A program made the position numbers and the translations under genes. A stretch of DNA of 64,000 bases from Cunninghamia lanceolata (Eukaryota; Streptophyta; Pinopsida; Cupressales; Cupressaceae): NCBI GenBank assembly GCA_027924645.1, contig BSBN01000845.1, forward strand, positions 1,674,001-1,738,000, written 5' to 3'. The notes under the pieces were generated by a model. The model did not search any database, was not told the DNA's origin, and saw only the letters and a list, made by a program, of their open reading frames with translations. Shown here one piece after another: positions 36,315 to 48,199 of the stretch (position 1 is the first letter of the stretch; the number at the start of each line of letters is the position of its first letter).

Positions 36315-37061
36315 ATGACAGGCAAGAGAAAGATGGCATTCAAGCTCAAGCTCTCTGGTATGCTTCCGACGGTCATGCTTATTATGGTGGGAGTAGTAGC
36401 TATTTGTGAGGGCAGAAAGCTCCAGACACAAACAGCATATCAAACGGATAACTTTGGAGGCGGTGGAGGACTTGGTGGGGGTGGTGTGTTTGGGAAAGGT
36501 GGCGGTGGAGGTTTAGGAGGTGGTGGAGGTGCTGGTGGCGGTGGCGGTTTTGGAAAAGGTGCTGGCGGGGGGCTTGGTGGCGGTGGAGGAGCTGGTGGTG
36601 GCCTAGGTGGTGGTGCTGGTGCCGGTGGAGGATTTGGTGGAGGGGCAGGTGCTGGTGGGGGTGCTGGTGGTGGAGTTGGAGGAGGTTTAGGTGGAGGTGG
36701 TGGTGCAGGTGGAGGTGCTGGAGGAGGCTTTGGTGGAGGGGCTGGTGGTGGAGCTGGGGGTGGCTTAGGCGGTGGTGCTGGTGGTGGAGCTAGTGGAGGC
36801 GGTGGAGGTGCAGGAGGAGGCTTTGGTGGAGGAATTGGTGGTGGAGCTGGGGGTGGCTTAGGCGGTGGTGCTGGTGGAGGTGGAGGTGGAGGTGCCGGAG
36901 GAGGCTTTGGTGGAGGAAGTGGTGGTGGTGTAGGAGGGGGTGCTGGTGGTGGCAAAGGAGGAGGATTTGGAGGAGGAGCTGGAGGTGGAGGTGGAGCTGG
37001 TGGAGGCCTTGGGGAAGGAGGAGGTTTCGGTGGTGGTGCAGGAGGCGGTGGAGGATTTTAA
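36315..37061 (+). CDS. Secreted glycine-rich protein, GRP copy 3
   Basis: An intron-less class I GRP of 248 residues. The signal peptide ends AICEG, and the linker RKLQTQTAYQTDNFG is identical to copy 2. The GGX domain runs to GGGGGF. It is 43 codons shorter than copy 2, mainly because it has two FGKG modules rather than four; all length changes are whole codons. Start 36315 is the first ATG. The second, 36333, matches the start used in copy 1. The upstream tandem segment is shortened relative to copy 2, and the downstream AATAAA is deleted, so expression may differ between the two. Family role, cell-wall structural protein, is inferred. Confidence 0.9.
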   Translation: MTGKRKMAFKLKLSGMLPTVMLIMVGVVAICEGRKLQTQTAYQTDNFGGGGGLGGGGVFGKGGGGGLGGGGGAGGGGGFGKGAGGGLGGGGGAGGGLGGGAGAGGGFGGGAGAGGGAGGGVGGGLGGGGGAGGGAGGGFGGGAGGGAGGGLGGGAGGGASGGGGGAGGGFGGGIGGGAGGGLGGGAGGGGGGGAGGGFGGGSGGGVGGGAGGGKGGGFGGGAGGGGGAGGGLGEGGGFGGGAGGGGGF

Positions 37062-37911
37062 GTTGTTTTTCTGAAGTTTGTATTGATGCATTCTAGAAAT
37101 TATGATGAATTGAAATAATATTACTTTGTCTACTATGATATAAATTTGTTGAGCTCAAGTTGAGAAAAATCGTTGTGTTAATAATGGATTAAAAACAACA
37201 TCATACTAAGAATATGAAGATGGTATTATAATTTAAATAGCTCCATGATATTTAATATAAATTGTATTAATAAATGAGATATTTGGGATACAATTGTATG
37301 AAAATTTGCATGGACGTTGACTACATTTCTCGATTAACGAATGACAAGATTATAAGTGTACATAATTTGTAATTACCAACATGTACTGTAATGTAACGTA
37401 ATTATATTTAGGTTAATTGTCCATAAAAGAAAATAGATAGTGCCCTTAAATAATAACACCTACAACAATATTATTTAAAAATTTGTAGAAAATAATTTTG
37501 AAATGGATGGAGATTATTAGGGAAGAGATATTGATTATTTATGTGGGGACTTAGTTTTATTTAAATATTATTTGATTTAATGGTTAAATAGTCAATATTA
37601 GTTTTACACCTCATCTACATCAAAAAGTAGTAAATAGTTGTCCAGCTTTTATTGGCTAAAAAGTGGTAAATAGTTGAACCAAATGATGTTTTAGATTAGT
37701 CGAGGACCTAGGTTAGGTCACATAATAACCACTATATTAACTATATTGTATCGGATGTTTACGAACAACAAATTATTTGAGGCAACTTTCCCAATCTTTT
37801 AAGAATGAAGTGTTTAATAATTGGCAATCACTAATAAGTCTTGGACATACTAAACATAAACACATGAGTAAGTTGTAATTGGATTAAATTGGTAATAATT
37901 GTTATACCATA
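37062..37911. other. Intergenic, unit B block
   Basis: Non-coding, aligned with 13543-15860 of unit A minus the TRIM-like element. No gene seen. Confidence 0.6.
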
Positions 37912-38128
37912 AGCTTAAACAGTCGGCACGTTGTAACGTGCCAATTGCTAAAAAATTTGAAAAATCTCCTCGACTAACCATTTTTGGGCAGATTTCCCAA
38001 CAAATCATTTTGGTCAAAAGTTGCAGACGAATCAACTGATCACAATTATTGAATCTGTCGAAACAATTACTGGTAAAAAATTTGAAAATTTTCAGTCGGC
38101 ACAACTCACCGGCTGTTTACGGTGGGCG
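37912..38128. mobile_element. MITE-like 217-bp insertion
   Basis: Present in unit B and absent from unit A, where CCATAGAGGTGAAGAG runs through (about 15846). Near the ends lie inverted repeats: TTAAACAGTCGGCACGTTG on the left (from 37915) and, on the opposite strand, GTAAACAGCCGGTGAGTTG on the right (from 38120). The left end also holds the perfect palindrome GGCACGTTGTAACGTGCC. There is no coding capacity. The family and target duplication could not be settled. Confidence 0.62.
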
Positions 38129-41100
38129 GAGGTGAAGAGTGCATCCCTAACACTTTTTACCCCTTGTTTTGGACTCATTTTGACCTATCATGCCTATTGC
38201 AATGGTTTACTATCCAAATGACATATTTATGTGCAAGAGTTAGCATTTGTCCTAAGCCTAAGTTGAATAAGTGATTCCCATTCCCCAAGGATTTGGATAT
38301 GAGCCATATCTTTCGTGTGCTCCATCATAGGTCAAGCCCACAATTGTAGCATTGTCCTCTATTTTTCAAAATCAAAACTAATCAGGGGCCCAAGATAACT
38401 CAATCTCAACTCATTGTTACTTGTTGACTTAAGCATGCAATATTCAAATTTGCATGCTAGGGTGCTATATAAAAGGACAAAGCACTAGTTTATGGAGATA
38501 ATTCGATATTCTGAATTCAAGAGCACTAATTAAACATTATTTGGTCATATAAAGCATGGCATCGACATTTTCTTTCATAAGGATAAATACATAGGCATTT
38601 GCATTCTACTTGGTGTGTCTTTGTTAATTTTAAACATTACTTAATCAAAGTAATTGGGCTTGACTATAATCAAGACATGACATCTATTCCTTCTCTTGAT
38701 AGGAGACTTCATCGGGTTAGGCTAGAGAAAGTCACATACTAGGAGTGAACATGGCTATGTGTTTGGTTAGAAATATTGCTTGGAAAGAAAATGTCGTTGT
38801 TGATAGAAAGTACTCCAAATTTAACAAGTGTTTCTTGGAAAGTTGTAAATGTAGTTTGTGAAAAGATTAACAAGGGGATTTCCAAGAAGCTGGGTCATTA
38901 AAAAATTGTTAGACTGATAGGGACTAATGTTGTTTGCAAGAGATTGTTGTTTTGGAGTATTGACAAGGATGCGATCCTTTGGTACTTGTTTGAAGGGAAG
39001 TTGTCTTGTAATATTTGTTGTGAATGTTGATAGAGATTGTGTTTGCAACACATTTTCTTTGACAAGACATTTTTCTCATTGAGAACTAATTTTTGTTTTC
39101 TAAGTTTGAGAAAATTGTGATTATCTCATTGATTGATGAATACCAATTTGAAAACAAAGATTTCAAAATAGGAAATAAATTTTTAACTAAATTACTACTA
39201 AACTAATCTATTTCACCTAACTACTAACACAATTTGAATGCTACACTAATGGGGGAAAAGTTCTAAAATTGTAACTAAATGTTGTAGGTCTAGAGTTTCA
39301 AGGTGTGAAATTTGAAATGCTAAACTAATGGAAATAAAAAACATCTAACCTTATAGATAAATATTGTAAGTCTAGAGTTGGAGTTGAAATTTGTTCTTAG
39401 ATTAACATTTGAATTTGAACTCATCATAATCATTTGACTAGGTGAATTTTCTAGGACCAATAAATAGTAGGGAATGAGAAATTGGATGACAAGAAGAGGT
39501 AAAATCATTTGACTTTGGTTGTAGTAGAAGTTTTGGTAGATTTTTAAGATGCGCTCTCATTTTCTATCTATTGCAAATAAAAATTTAGTTGTAGATGTTG
39601 TTCTAATGTTGAGAGTGTATGTTTTATTATGTTAGTGTATGTAACACGAGAGTGAAAGGTCAATTTATTAGTGAAAGGGATGAATTTGGGAAGATAAAAC
39701 AAAAGGATGTAACTAATGGTGCTTTGAATTCCTATTTTGTCAAATCACACAAAAATTTTACTTCTTAATAGGTTGTGGTTTTCAGATTTCCATGACAATT
39801 TAGTCAAAGATCACATCGATTTTAAAATCATCATAGAGGTCAAGAGTTGATCATGACAATTTCATGATTGCCACTTTGCAGGAAACCAATTTTTTCATCC
39901 AAGTTGAGGAAATGCTAAAAAATGGGTTCTAGAAAATGGACACAAAGAATATGTTAAAGTGGGATTTATGAGGCTTGACTAGTGGGAGTGTATTAGGAAC
40001 TAGAGGTAACTATCATTGTTACTTGTAATAAATTAGTACATGTGTTTAATATCATCAAGCTAAAAATTCTGATATGTGCCTTTTTGGGTACTTACATATT
40101 TAGCCTCTTGAATTAGGCACATTATAATGATTAACAAGCATCATTTTTTCAAATTATATGGAGTTGGGCCTTCAACCTTTTCTTAGATGTTGATGTTAAG
40201 AACATATAAAATGACAAAAAGAAAAATCAAGTGTAGCATTACAAAATATCTTAGATAAAATTTAATGTGAATTGAAGGACAAGAGGACCTACAATTTTCC
40301 ATATTCTACTATCCAACATGAACACATCCATAACACTCAAATAAGGGAAGAAGATGAACTTTGTTGCATTATCTCTCAATCTTGATTTGGATAATTTCAA
40401 AATGGGGTCCAAACTATTGATGATCAAATCCATTGTTCCTTCTTTTAACACTTCTCACTCTATAAACACATGAGTCATAAAATTTAGAAATCTATAGGTT
40501 GTTTTCTTGATGTGGGATAGAATTGTTTCTTTCAAAATCAATGGTTTCATAATCACCAAGATAGTTACAAAACCACCCCAATAGTTACAAAAACATCACT
40601 TTTTAGAATTAGCATTTGCATAATTGCCCCTTGTTGAAACATAGGTTTCATATAGAAGGCTAAAAAACCCTATTTTATATATAGTCCTAAAACATATACT
40701 TCCTTAATTAAAAGTGTACCTGGATTCTGGCCCTCTTATTTATGGAGTTTTAGTGTGATAATTCTTATTTTTATCCATTTAAGGATCAAATATAGGATGC
40801 CTTATGTTGATGCATGGTTCAAGAGGATTTCCCTTTAAGAAAGGAGAGCTGAAATGAAGAATATTGTCAATAGTAGCTACCTATATATGAAACATACCTA
40901 CAAAAAATAGACAATGACTATTATGCATAAAACCCTTAGGTTTGTTATGTTTAAATTTAAATAGAATAAATATTTTAAATTGGTCCTACACATTAATAAT
41001 TAATTGATATTTAAAAAACAAAAAATGTATTGAATATATCTAATACACATGCATACCTCTATTAATGTCATAGAATTATTAAATTCCATTGAATATATCA

Positions 41101-41717
41101 TTAAGCACATCATCAATGAATGCCATCTGATCCAATCCAAATGAGGCGGGTAAAACTCATGGGTAATAACATCCTCATCCTTGTATTGCATGAATCTTGC
41201 ACATAGATACTCATAAGAACTAGATAAGTGGTGAAGCATATGATGTATAGAAGGATCATTAGTATGTCCACCCTAACTAGAAATGATACAGGTGGTCTAC
41301 ATGCCATGTTTTATGTGTATTTCAATTATTGCACCGATCATTACAAGGATGTTTACTCTAGTTATTTCCTTGATTCTTGTGGGAATTGTTATGTGATAAA
41401 TGTGTTTGGTCTAGTAGGTCTAACAAACTTCTCATGCATAGGACAAATGAAATCTTTGACATGTGTAGAAGAACCTACCATAAAATTCTCCCATATAAGA
41501 ATAATTGGGTATATTCTCAAATATAAATTCTTGAGCATAGTTTCCTCAATATGCACATTGGTAATTCATTATTATTGTTGGGAGGTTGGTTAGGAACCAT
41601 TCACTGACAATCTTAAAATTGTGTCCACATGATGTGATTTTACTTTTATATTGAAAATGGTTGAAGATAAAATAAAGGGATGATTCTATTTTTGACTTAG
41701 TAAGTAGGGCACAAATT
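38129..41717. other. Intergenic: rest of unit B, then unassigned
   Basis: 38129-40610 is the rest of unit B, aligned with unit A and non-coding. 40611-41717 has no counterpart in the window. A 121-codon open frame at 41228-41593 shows no recognisable domain and no supporting context. Confidence 0.5.
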
Positions 41718-41841
41718 TTATAGTGTGTATATGGTTATGAGTAGTCATCTTGTGGCTACCTTAACTCTTATTTAAGTTATATAATCATTAATATAGTGTT
41801 ATATAGGTAGTTAGGTTGGATTGGGTGGAATCTATGGCATG

Positions 41842-41862
41842 AGTATATATATATATATATAT
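41842..41862. repeat. (TA)n microsatellite
   Basis: About ten TA units inside the left LTR. The right LTR lacks the run. Confidence 0.85.
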
Positions 41863-42774
41863 AGGAGTTAGAGATTAGTTATTATTGCCATATTAAGTAT
41901 TATGTTCTTGTTGAAGACTATTAGATGTATCCCCCTTAATGTGGATTAGGAGGTTTCCCCATTGAAGTGACATATTATTATCAAATATTTGTAGCATATC
42001 TACTATTAAAATCTTCTATTGTGAAATTTATTTCATCACAAGTGGCATAAGAGCATATCTTGGCACTGTGAAGGCAAGAAACAAGGTGATTTTTTCAATT
42101 TTGGAGGTCATTTAAGGAAGCACATATCTCTCTCATTTTGATGAATATTTTAAATATTTTTGGAGGGTTTTTCAAGGATATATTGAAGCTTCTTCAGTCT
42201 AGATTTTAGGGCAATTGGTAGAATTGAGAATTATTGCAGAATTAGGGTTTCCACCATTTTCACTCCTAGGGCTAAAATTTAGTAAATGTTTTCCTAATTT
42301 CTAGAGGGTTGAACAAAGGAAAATTTATATATAGTCATTATTTGAAGGAATTTGGAATATATCTGAGGAAGTTATTGTGAAATTAGGGTTTCCACTAAAT
42401 TCACTCTTAAGGTTGCAAATCGGCTAATTTTTTAAATATTTTTTTGGGAAGTAAGATCTAGGCCCTGGTACTTTTAGATTAATTGGATTTGTTTTGTGTG
42501 ATTTACTGCTAAATTATTTTTCTCCATCATGGTAAGGCCTACCACAAGAGGAACAATATAATCCTATCACAGTTGGAAAATCCTAGACAAGGAGGATATA
42601 GAAGGTAGAGAGACTTATCCTAATGATATGCATGAAGAATTCATCAAATTTAGTGAAGAGATTTCATCAGTGAAGACAAAAGTCAAGGAATTTTAGAGGA
42701 AAATGGATTCCTTGCTACAAATGAGATCTCAGAACCTGTTATAAATGAAGAATATGCAAGAATAAGTATAGAAA

Positions 42775-42925
42775 GAAGAGGAAGCAAAAGAGGATAAATA
42801 AGAAGAAGAAGAAGATTATGACGATGATGATGATGATTATGATGAAGGATGAGGAGGAGGAGGAGGAGGAGGAATAAGAGGAGACAAAGAAGAAGAAGAG
42901 TAAAAAGAAGGAGAAGAAGTTAAAC
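42775..42925. repeat. GAA/GAT-rich low-complexity stretch
   Basis: Runs of GAAGAAGAAG, GATGATGATG and GAGGAGGAGG. They would encode a Glu/Asp-rich segment if read in frame, but stops are present. Confidence 0.8.
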
Positions 42926-43635
42926 CAATAACATCTTGCTATTCATTATCACTACTTGGAGAAATTAAAAAATAATTATTTCCTAAAGGAGATCTTGATC
43001 AAGCCATTCAAATAATGCTAGGGTACCATCTACCATCCTTCAACTCTTCCTTGAAGGTGCCCCAAAAGGTTAGAGAAATGGAATAACAAATTTATTACCA
43101 TCAAGAACTAGATGTAGAGGAAAGACACATCTAAAGCTTGAGTTAATTTTCCAGACATACACAAAGGAGATGAGGACTAGGACACTCACAAAATTGAAGA
43201 ATTTACCAATCAAAGTTACCACGTGGAAATATGAAGGTTTTATGCAAAAATCATTAACAATTGATAAGTGTTGAGGACAACACTTTTGTAAAGGTGGGGG
43301 GCACGTTTCACCCCTATTCCTATAGTGTGTATATGGCTATGAGTAGTTAGCTTGTGGCTACCTTAACTCTTATTTAATTTATATAATCATTAATATGGTC
43401 TTATATAGGTAGTTAAGTCAACCTAGGTGGTATCCATGGCATAATTATGGTATATATGGGAGGTAGAGGTTAATTATTATCATCATATTGAGTATTGTGT
43501 TCTTATTTAAGACTATTGGAGGTATCCCCCTAAAACTAGATTAGGATGTTGTGCCCTTGATGTGGCATATTATTATCATGTATTTCTACCAGATTTACTA
43601 TTATATTCTCCTATTGTGCAATTTGTTTCATTACA

Positions 43636-44815
43636 GATTATGTCTCTCTATTTGACCTAGTCATAGGATAAGTTGTTGGAATATAAGTCTCTCCAAGCTT
43701 CCCTATAAGCCTCCATGTATTTCTTTGTCTAATAATAAAGTTGATTGTTTTGATAATATACTCTAATTTATATATTAAGAGCTTAAGGATTTAATATTTC
43801 CAAGGGTTGAAATTAATCCCTATATTTGAAGTATATTATAACCAATACAATCCAACAAATTAGTTTGGTTTTGAAAGTTTTGTGAAAATTTTGGAGTGTT
43901 TGATGGACATGTTTAAAGGAGGTTTTCTTCTCCCCTATTATTTGGGAAAGGTGTCTCAACCTTGCATTCTCAATGTTATATGTTTATGATTTATTGTATT
44001 TATTTATTGTTTTTATCCTCACATGAAGTGGGGTGTCCAAATTTGAGGTGATACTTTTTGCTATGTGTTAGGCATCTTGGAATGTGTTTAAGGATTTTTT
44101 AGAGAATTTAATGTCATTATGATGTGTAAGAGCATATTATGACATTTTAGTATATGGGAGTTACTTATAACAAATTCTATGGTGTAAGAACATGATCGTG
44201 GGGATTACATTGGAATCTTGACTAGTATTATGATAATCGCATGACACATGTCATAAAACATCTTTGAATGGAGGAACATGACACATTAGGGATGAATATG
44301 ATAGCTATAATAAATATTCTAAATATAGCTTGGAATTCAAACTTTGTATGGAGCATTAGAATTTGGGCCATGGGGTTTGGGAACCATACCTCTTAAAAGA
44401 TGAATTTTCTATAGTATGTTATAGTAATCTTTTTATGCTATTGAAAATACTCAAGGATTTAATGTTGGTGATACTTTTGTAAGGTCATGTTTTTAAAGTT
44501 GTATGTACAACTATATTGTTATTTTACTACAATTGGTTTCATGCTTTGGAGCATGGGGTTTTCTCCTAAATATATTTTCCTCATGTCTACCTTTGTGTAA
44601 TTGTTTTGTGATTTGCATGTCTATTGCATGTCTTTTCGAGTCACTTTCATGTTAATGCATGTTATTGCATACATGATTTTATCATTGGAAGTTGTTACAT
44701 CTCAAATTTTGTGCTTTCTCTCCTCATAGATTACTATGGGAAACATTTTCACACCTTAGCTTCCTTTCATGGTGGTAGGAAAGAGGTTTTTTTGGGTTGA
44801 TCTTGTTTTGAGAAA
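43636..44815. other. Intergenic, nothing recognised
   Basis: AT-rich with no clear repeat or gene. It may include the leader of the copia relic that follows. Confidence 0.45.
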
Positions 44816-45140
44816 ATGGCAAGCATGTCGAGACTAAAGATGGAAAGATTTAATGGAAAAAAATTGAGTTGTGGAAGCTCAAGATGGATTATTTTCTCAC
44901 AGATAAAGATCTATGGGTTGTAGTATCTGGATCCAAAGGTCTGCACTGATGACATATGAAGAATGGCCCATGTTGGATCAAAAGGAAAGAAGCCTTATTA
45001 GACTGTTCTTATTGGATTCAATGTTACTAAATGTTTGTGAAAAATCCACCTCAAAATCCCCTTGGGAGATGTTGGAAAATTCACACCATGTTAATCCCTA
45101 GTTAATGGGTAACTATAATAAGTTGGGTCCACATTGAGGG
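44816..45140 (+). pseudogene. Ty1-copia gag N-terminal relic
   Basis: The start of a copia gag of the UBN2 type: MASMSRLKMERFNGK (44817 on), then, after a one-base shift, ELWKLKMDYFLTDKDLWVVV. After a further shift comes TYEEWPMLDQKERSLIRLFL and LLNVCEKSTSK. The pattern F(N/D)G..F..WK..M...L....LW..V is the usual gag opening of this superfamily. No LTR, knuckle or pol sequence was found around it, so it is a fragment. Confidence 0.8.
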
Positions 45141-45574
45141 GGGAAGATTTATGAGGCCAAACATTATCAAACAAAATGGATATGTATTAACTAAAGATTA
45201 TATACCTACTTTTTAGAAACAGGCATCCATTAAGGTTAATAGACCAAAACCTAAGTAGGTATTTGTTATGAATGAAACTCTATTCATAATGGATATATTT
45301 TACATGTAAAAATACAAAATGAATAGGTATTTGTTTACTAATGGGTATCTATACTAGAAAAGATATTTGTTTTTTCTACCCATGGTTGTGAGTATTTCTT
45401 CACTATTTTTGATAGCTTAGCAAGTAGAAGCCAAAAGTCAATAACAAATATCTACATCTAGAGATTCCCAAGCTTTGACTCCTCCCTCCAAACTATAAGA
45501 TAACATATTTTGAGGTAGCTAGTCATGTTTTACTCTAATTTTTTGTCTTTTGGTGTTTTCTAGAATGTTTTTGC

Positions 45575-45905
45575 AATTAGGGTTTACAAAATTGGTCTCA
45601 TAGTTTGTGGTTAGGATTTAGGGTTTACAGATTAGGGTTTAGGGCTTATTATTTATGGTTTATGGTTTATGATTTACATACCCTAAACTATAAACCCTAA
45701 AATATAAACTGATACCATAAACCCTAAAATATACTTATTTAATTACATTATAAATAAATTTAAATAATTATAAATTATTTAGGATTTAGGGTTTAACTTT
45801 TATGGTTTATGGTTTTAGGGATTAGGGATTATGGTTTATTGTTTTAAGAACAATTGTAAAATGTAAACCCTAATTGCTAAGAACTTAAATCCTAAATCCT
45901 AAATT
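45575..45905. repeat. Degenerate telomere-like repeats in both orientations
   Basis: Repeated TTAGGGTTT words, with relatives such as TTTATGGTTTATGG, at about 45578-45680. The complement AAACCCTAAA follows at about 45688-45730. Then come forward words again at about 45778-45845, and complement words at 45862-45905. This is the plant telomere unit TTTAGGG in decayed, alternating orientation. Confidence 0.65.
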
Positions 45906-46789
45906 TAAAAGGGTGTTTATTGAAGTGCACTATAAATAAATTTAAATTATGGTAAAATTTGTATGTAAACTAGTTTTTCTTAAAGCAAAATATATTATTT
46001 AATTTTTTTTTTTGTAATTGTAGTTGAGATCATGGATTGTATAAATGCATATGATTTTATATTGGATGAAAATTTACATGATTAGCCTAAAAACCAATCT
46101 TAAAACACACCTTAAAACCCCCCACCATAAAAACTATAGGGTCTCAAAATATCCCACATCAAAACTGACCTCAAACTGATGATCGAAGGTTGAGAGTAGA
46201 TATAACTAAAAAATATAGCCATGTTGTAAACTGAAATAGATTTATTTCACACTGATCCTCATATTTCTCCTCATTTACATAGGTTTTCCACTTCTATATA
46301 GATAGTGGTATATTTATTCAAAATCAGAGATTCTAATTTTGGTAGATTTCATTATTGGCATAAGAAGAGGAGGTAGTTTTATTCCAATAGTTTGTAATTT
46401 GAGGAAATAAATGATTTACGTATTACAAAACAAACATCAGCACCATATTTCATCGACCCATCTACCAATTTCCACACCCTTCTAATAAAAAATCCAATCA
46501 AATGTTGTAGGCATGGTAGGATTTCAAGTAAATTTGGAACTATTAATGGATGATCTTTGACCATAAACCACATAGCAATCTTAAGGTACTATTATATTTT
46601 TTGAGAAAAATATGGGTTGATTTTGAGACAGGTTTAAAATCTAATTACTTTTATATGAAACCATTATAGGGTGTAGGTGGTGGCATGACATAGTCTACTT
46701 GGTGCACATGTCGATCCAAATTGATGACTACCTATTCCACATTTAGTCACTCACCCACCATTCCCACCCCTATTCATAGAGGATAGGAT
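45906..46789. other. Intergenic, nothing recognised
   Basis: AT-rich. The frame at 46379-46573 (minus) is unsupported. The last five bases before the next element, GATTG, are its target duplication. Confidence 0.45.
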
Positions 46790-46794
46790 GATTG

Positions 46795-48144
46795 TGTTGG
46801 CAAGAGACACTACTATGATGAAGAATTGCATGTTATATTTGATGGCAACAAGGCAAAGAGATTCACTGGCATGAGAAAGAGATATTACTCCAGAAGACCA
46901 ACTTGGTTTGGCAACAAGGCACAAAAGTATTTTGGTTTGGAAGGATAAAATGACTAAGTATGGATAGTATATAGAGTAAATGATAGAGAGAGGGTCATTA
47001 TGCCTTTGCAGTAGAAGATCATTATATGCGGTTCAGGTATGTTGTTCATAGCTATTTGATGATGTTATGTTCAAATGATCAAGACCTGACTTCCTCTGAA
47101 AGTCATACTATGAAATGTCTAAGTCTAGGTGAACATAACTAAGACAGGAATAGTCCACAGTGCTTGAGAAAAAAGGTCTGCATTTCTCTGCAGTTACATA
47201 TTTTGTCTTGCAGTTCTACAGGTATGATAAGAGGTCAAGAATGAATGCTGGTTATGAATCCTTGAGTCTCTTGTAGTCCGCAATGAGAGTTTGGATGTGA
47301 TAGATAAGTTGGCTAAGCATGTTCTTAAGAAGTAGGCCAACATGCATGTAAAATCCATTTGTGGAGAAGATTTATTGTTTGAATAATAAATCTAAGTGGT
47401 TGTATGATTGGTGTCGACCTATAGGAAGATCATTATATGTTTGATTTGGTCTACATTACTATTTGTACACATGATCAAGCCAACAAGGTAGAATACATTG
47501 TATACACACTTCATATCTAGCTTGCTAACTTGATTATGAGATGAATCATGTTGCGGATATAAATACTTGATCGATTAAGGTATTGATGTAATCGTGGAGT
47601 GTGGTGTATGTGAATTTGAAGTGTAAAGGACAATGAGTAGAGTGCAAATCTAAAAAAGTGAACAAGGGTAGAAAAACAGAGTATATGTAGTTAAGTTGAG
47701 AAGCAGGGCAAAATAAATGAAGAGCTTTGAATCTGTGTATTGAACCTTCAATGGAACTGTGATCTAGCATATGATAGATGCATTTATAGCAGTTCATCTT
47801 CTGGCAGTGAGCCAATCTTTCTTCTTTCTTCTTTCTTTCTCTGTGGACAATGAATCCACTTGCAGTGAGCCTTTCTCTGGGTAGTGAGCCCCATGGCAGT
47901 GAGCCTTTTGTAATATGGTATTGTTATCATAATATATTGTGAGCTAACACTCACCGTGGTTTTACCCTTTTTGGATTTTCCACATAAAAATCATAGTGTC
48001 CATGTGTTGTCTTTATGGTTTCTATTCTTATGCTTATTCTGCTTTCATGTTATTAATTTTGGAAATTGGATTAATGAACATGTTAAGAAATGGTTTTGCA
48101 GAATACTAATTCACCCCCCCTCTTAGTATTCCCTAATTTCAACA
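46795..48144 (+). repeat. 5' LTR of Sirevirus-like element
   Basis: 1350 bp. It starts TGTTGGCAAGAG and ends CTAATTTCAACA. Direct partner of 53205-54563. Confidence 0.9.
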
Positions 48145-48199
48145 ATTGGTATCGGATCAAGGTTCCTTGGAGGAATCCTAACAACTTGAGGAAGATTTG

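Larger units (their letters stand above)
34847..40610. repeat. Segmental duplication unit B (contains GRP copy 3)
   Basis: Direct counterpart of unit A without its large insertions. It holds the pre-insertion sequence for the TRIM-like element (near 37671), the three-LTR element (near 38872), the LINE (near 40055) and the copia LTR (40606-40610). Its own extra piece is 37912-38128. Divergence by eye is moderate, with many small indels outside the gene. Confidence 0.88.
41718..43635 (+). mobile_element. Short LTR element without pol
   Basis: Direct repeats at about 41718-42040 and about 43303-43635 share TATAGTGTGTATATGG, CTTGTGGCTACCTTAACTC and an end TTTCATYACA. After the left copy comes AGTGGCATAAGAGC, a decayed tRNA-iMet-type primer site (42041-42054). 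Before the right copy comes AAAGGTGGGGGG, a polypurine tract (about 43290-43301). The 1.26-kb interior starts an ATG frame at about 42533 with many stops. It includes a GAA/GAT-rich acidic stretch and no recognisable gag or pol. The left LTR start is unclear, and no target duplication could be fixed; GATTA follows the right LTR. Confidence 0.7.

Noticed and set aside
41228..41593. 121-codon open frame
   Set aside because: No recognisable domain, no upstream signals, low-complexity hydrophobic composition and no paralogue; chance is likely.
47546..47815. 89-codon minus-strand frame, with a near copy at 53947-54228
   Set aside because: Both lie at the same place in the two LTRs of one element, antisense to it; duplication reflects the LTRs, not a gene family.
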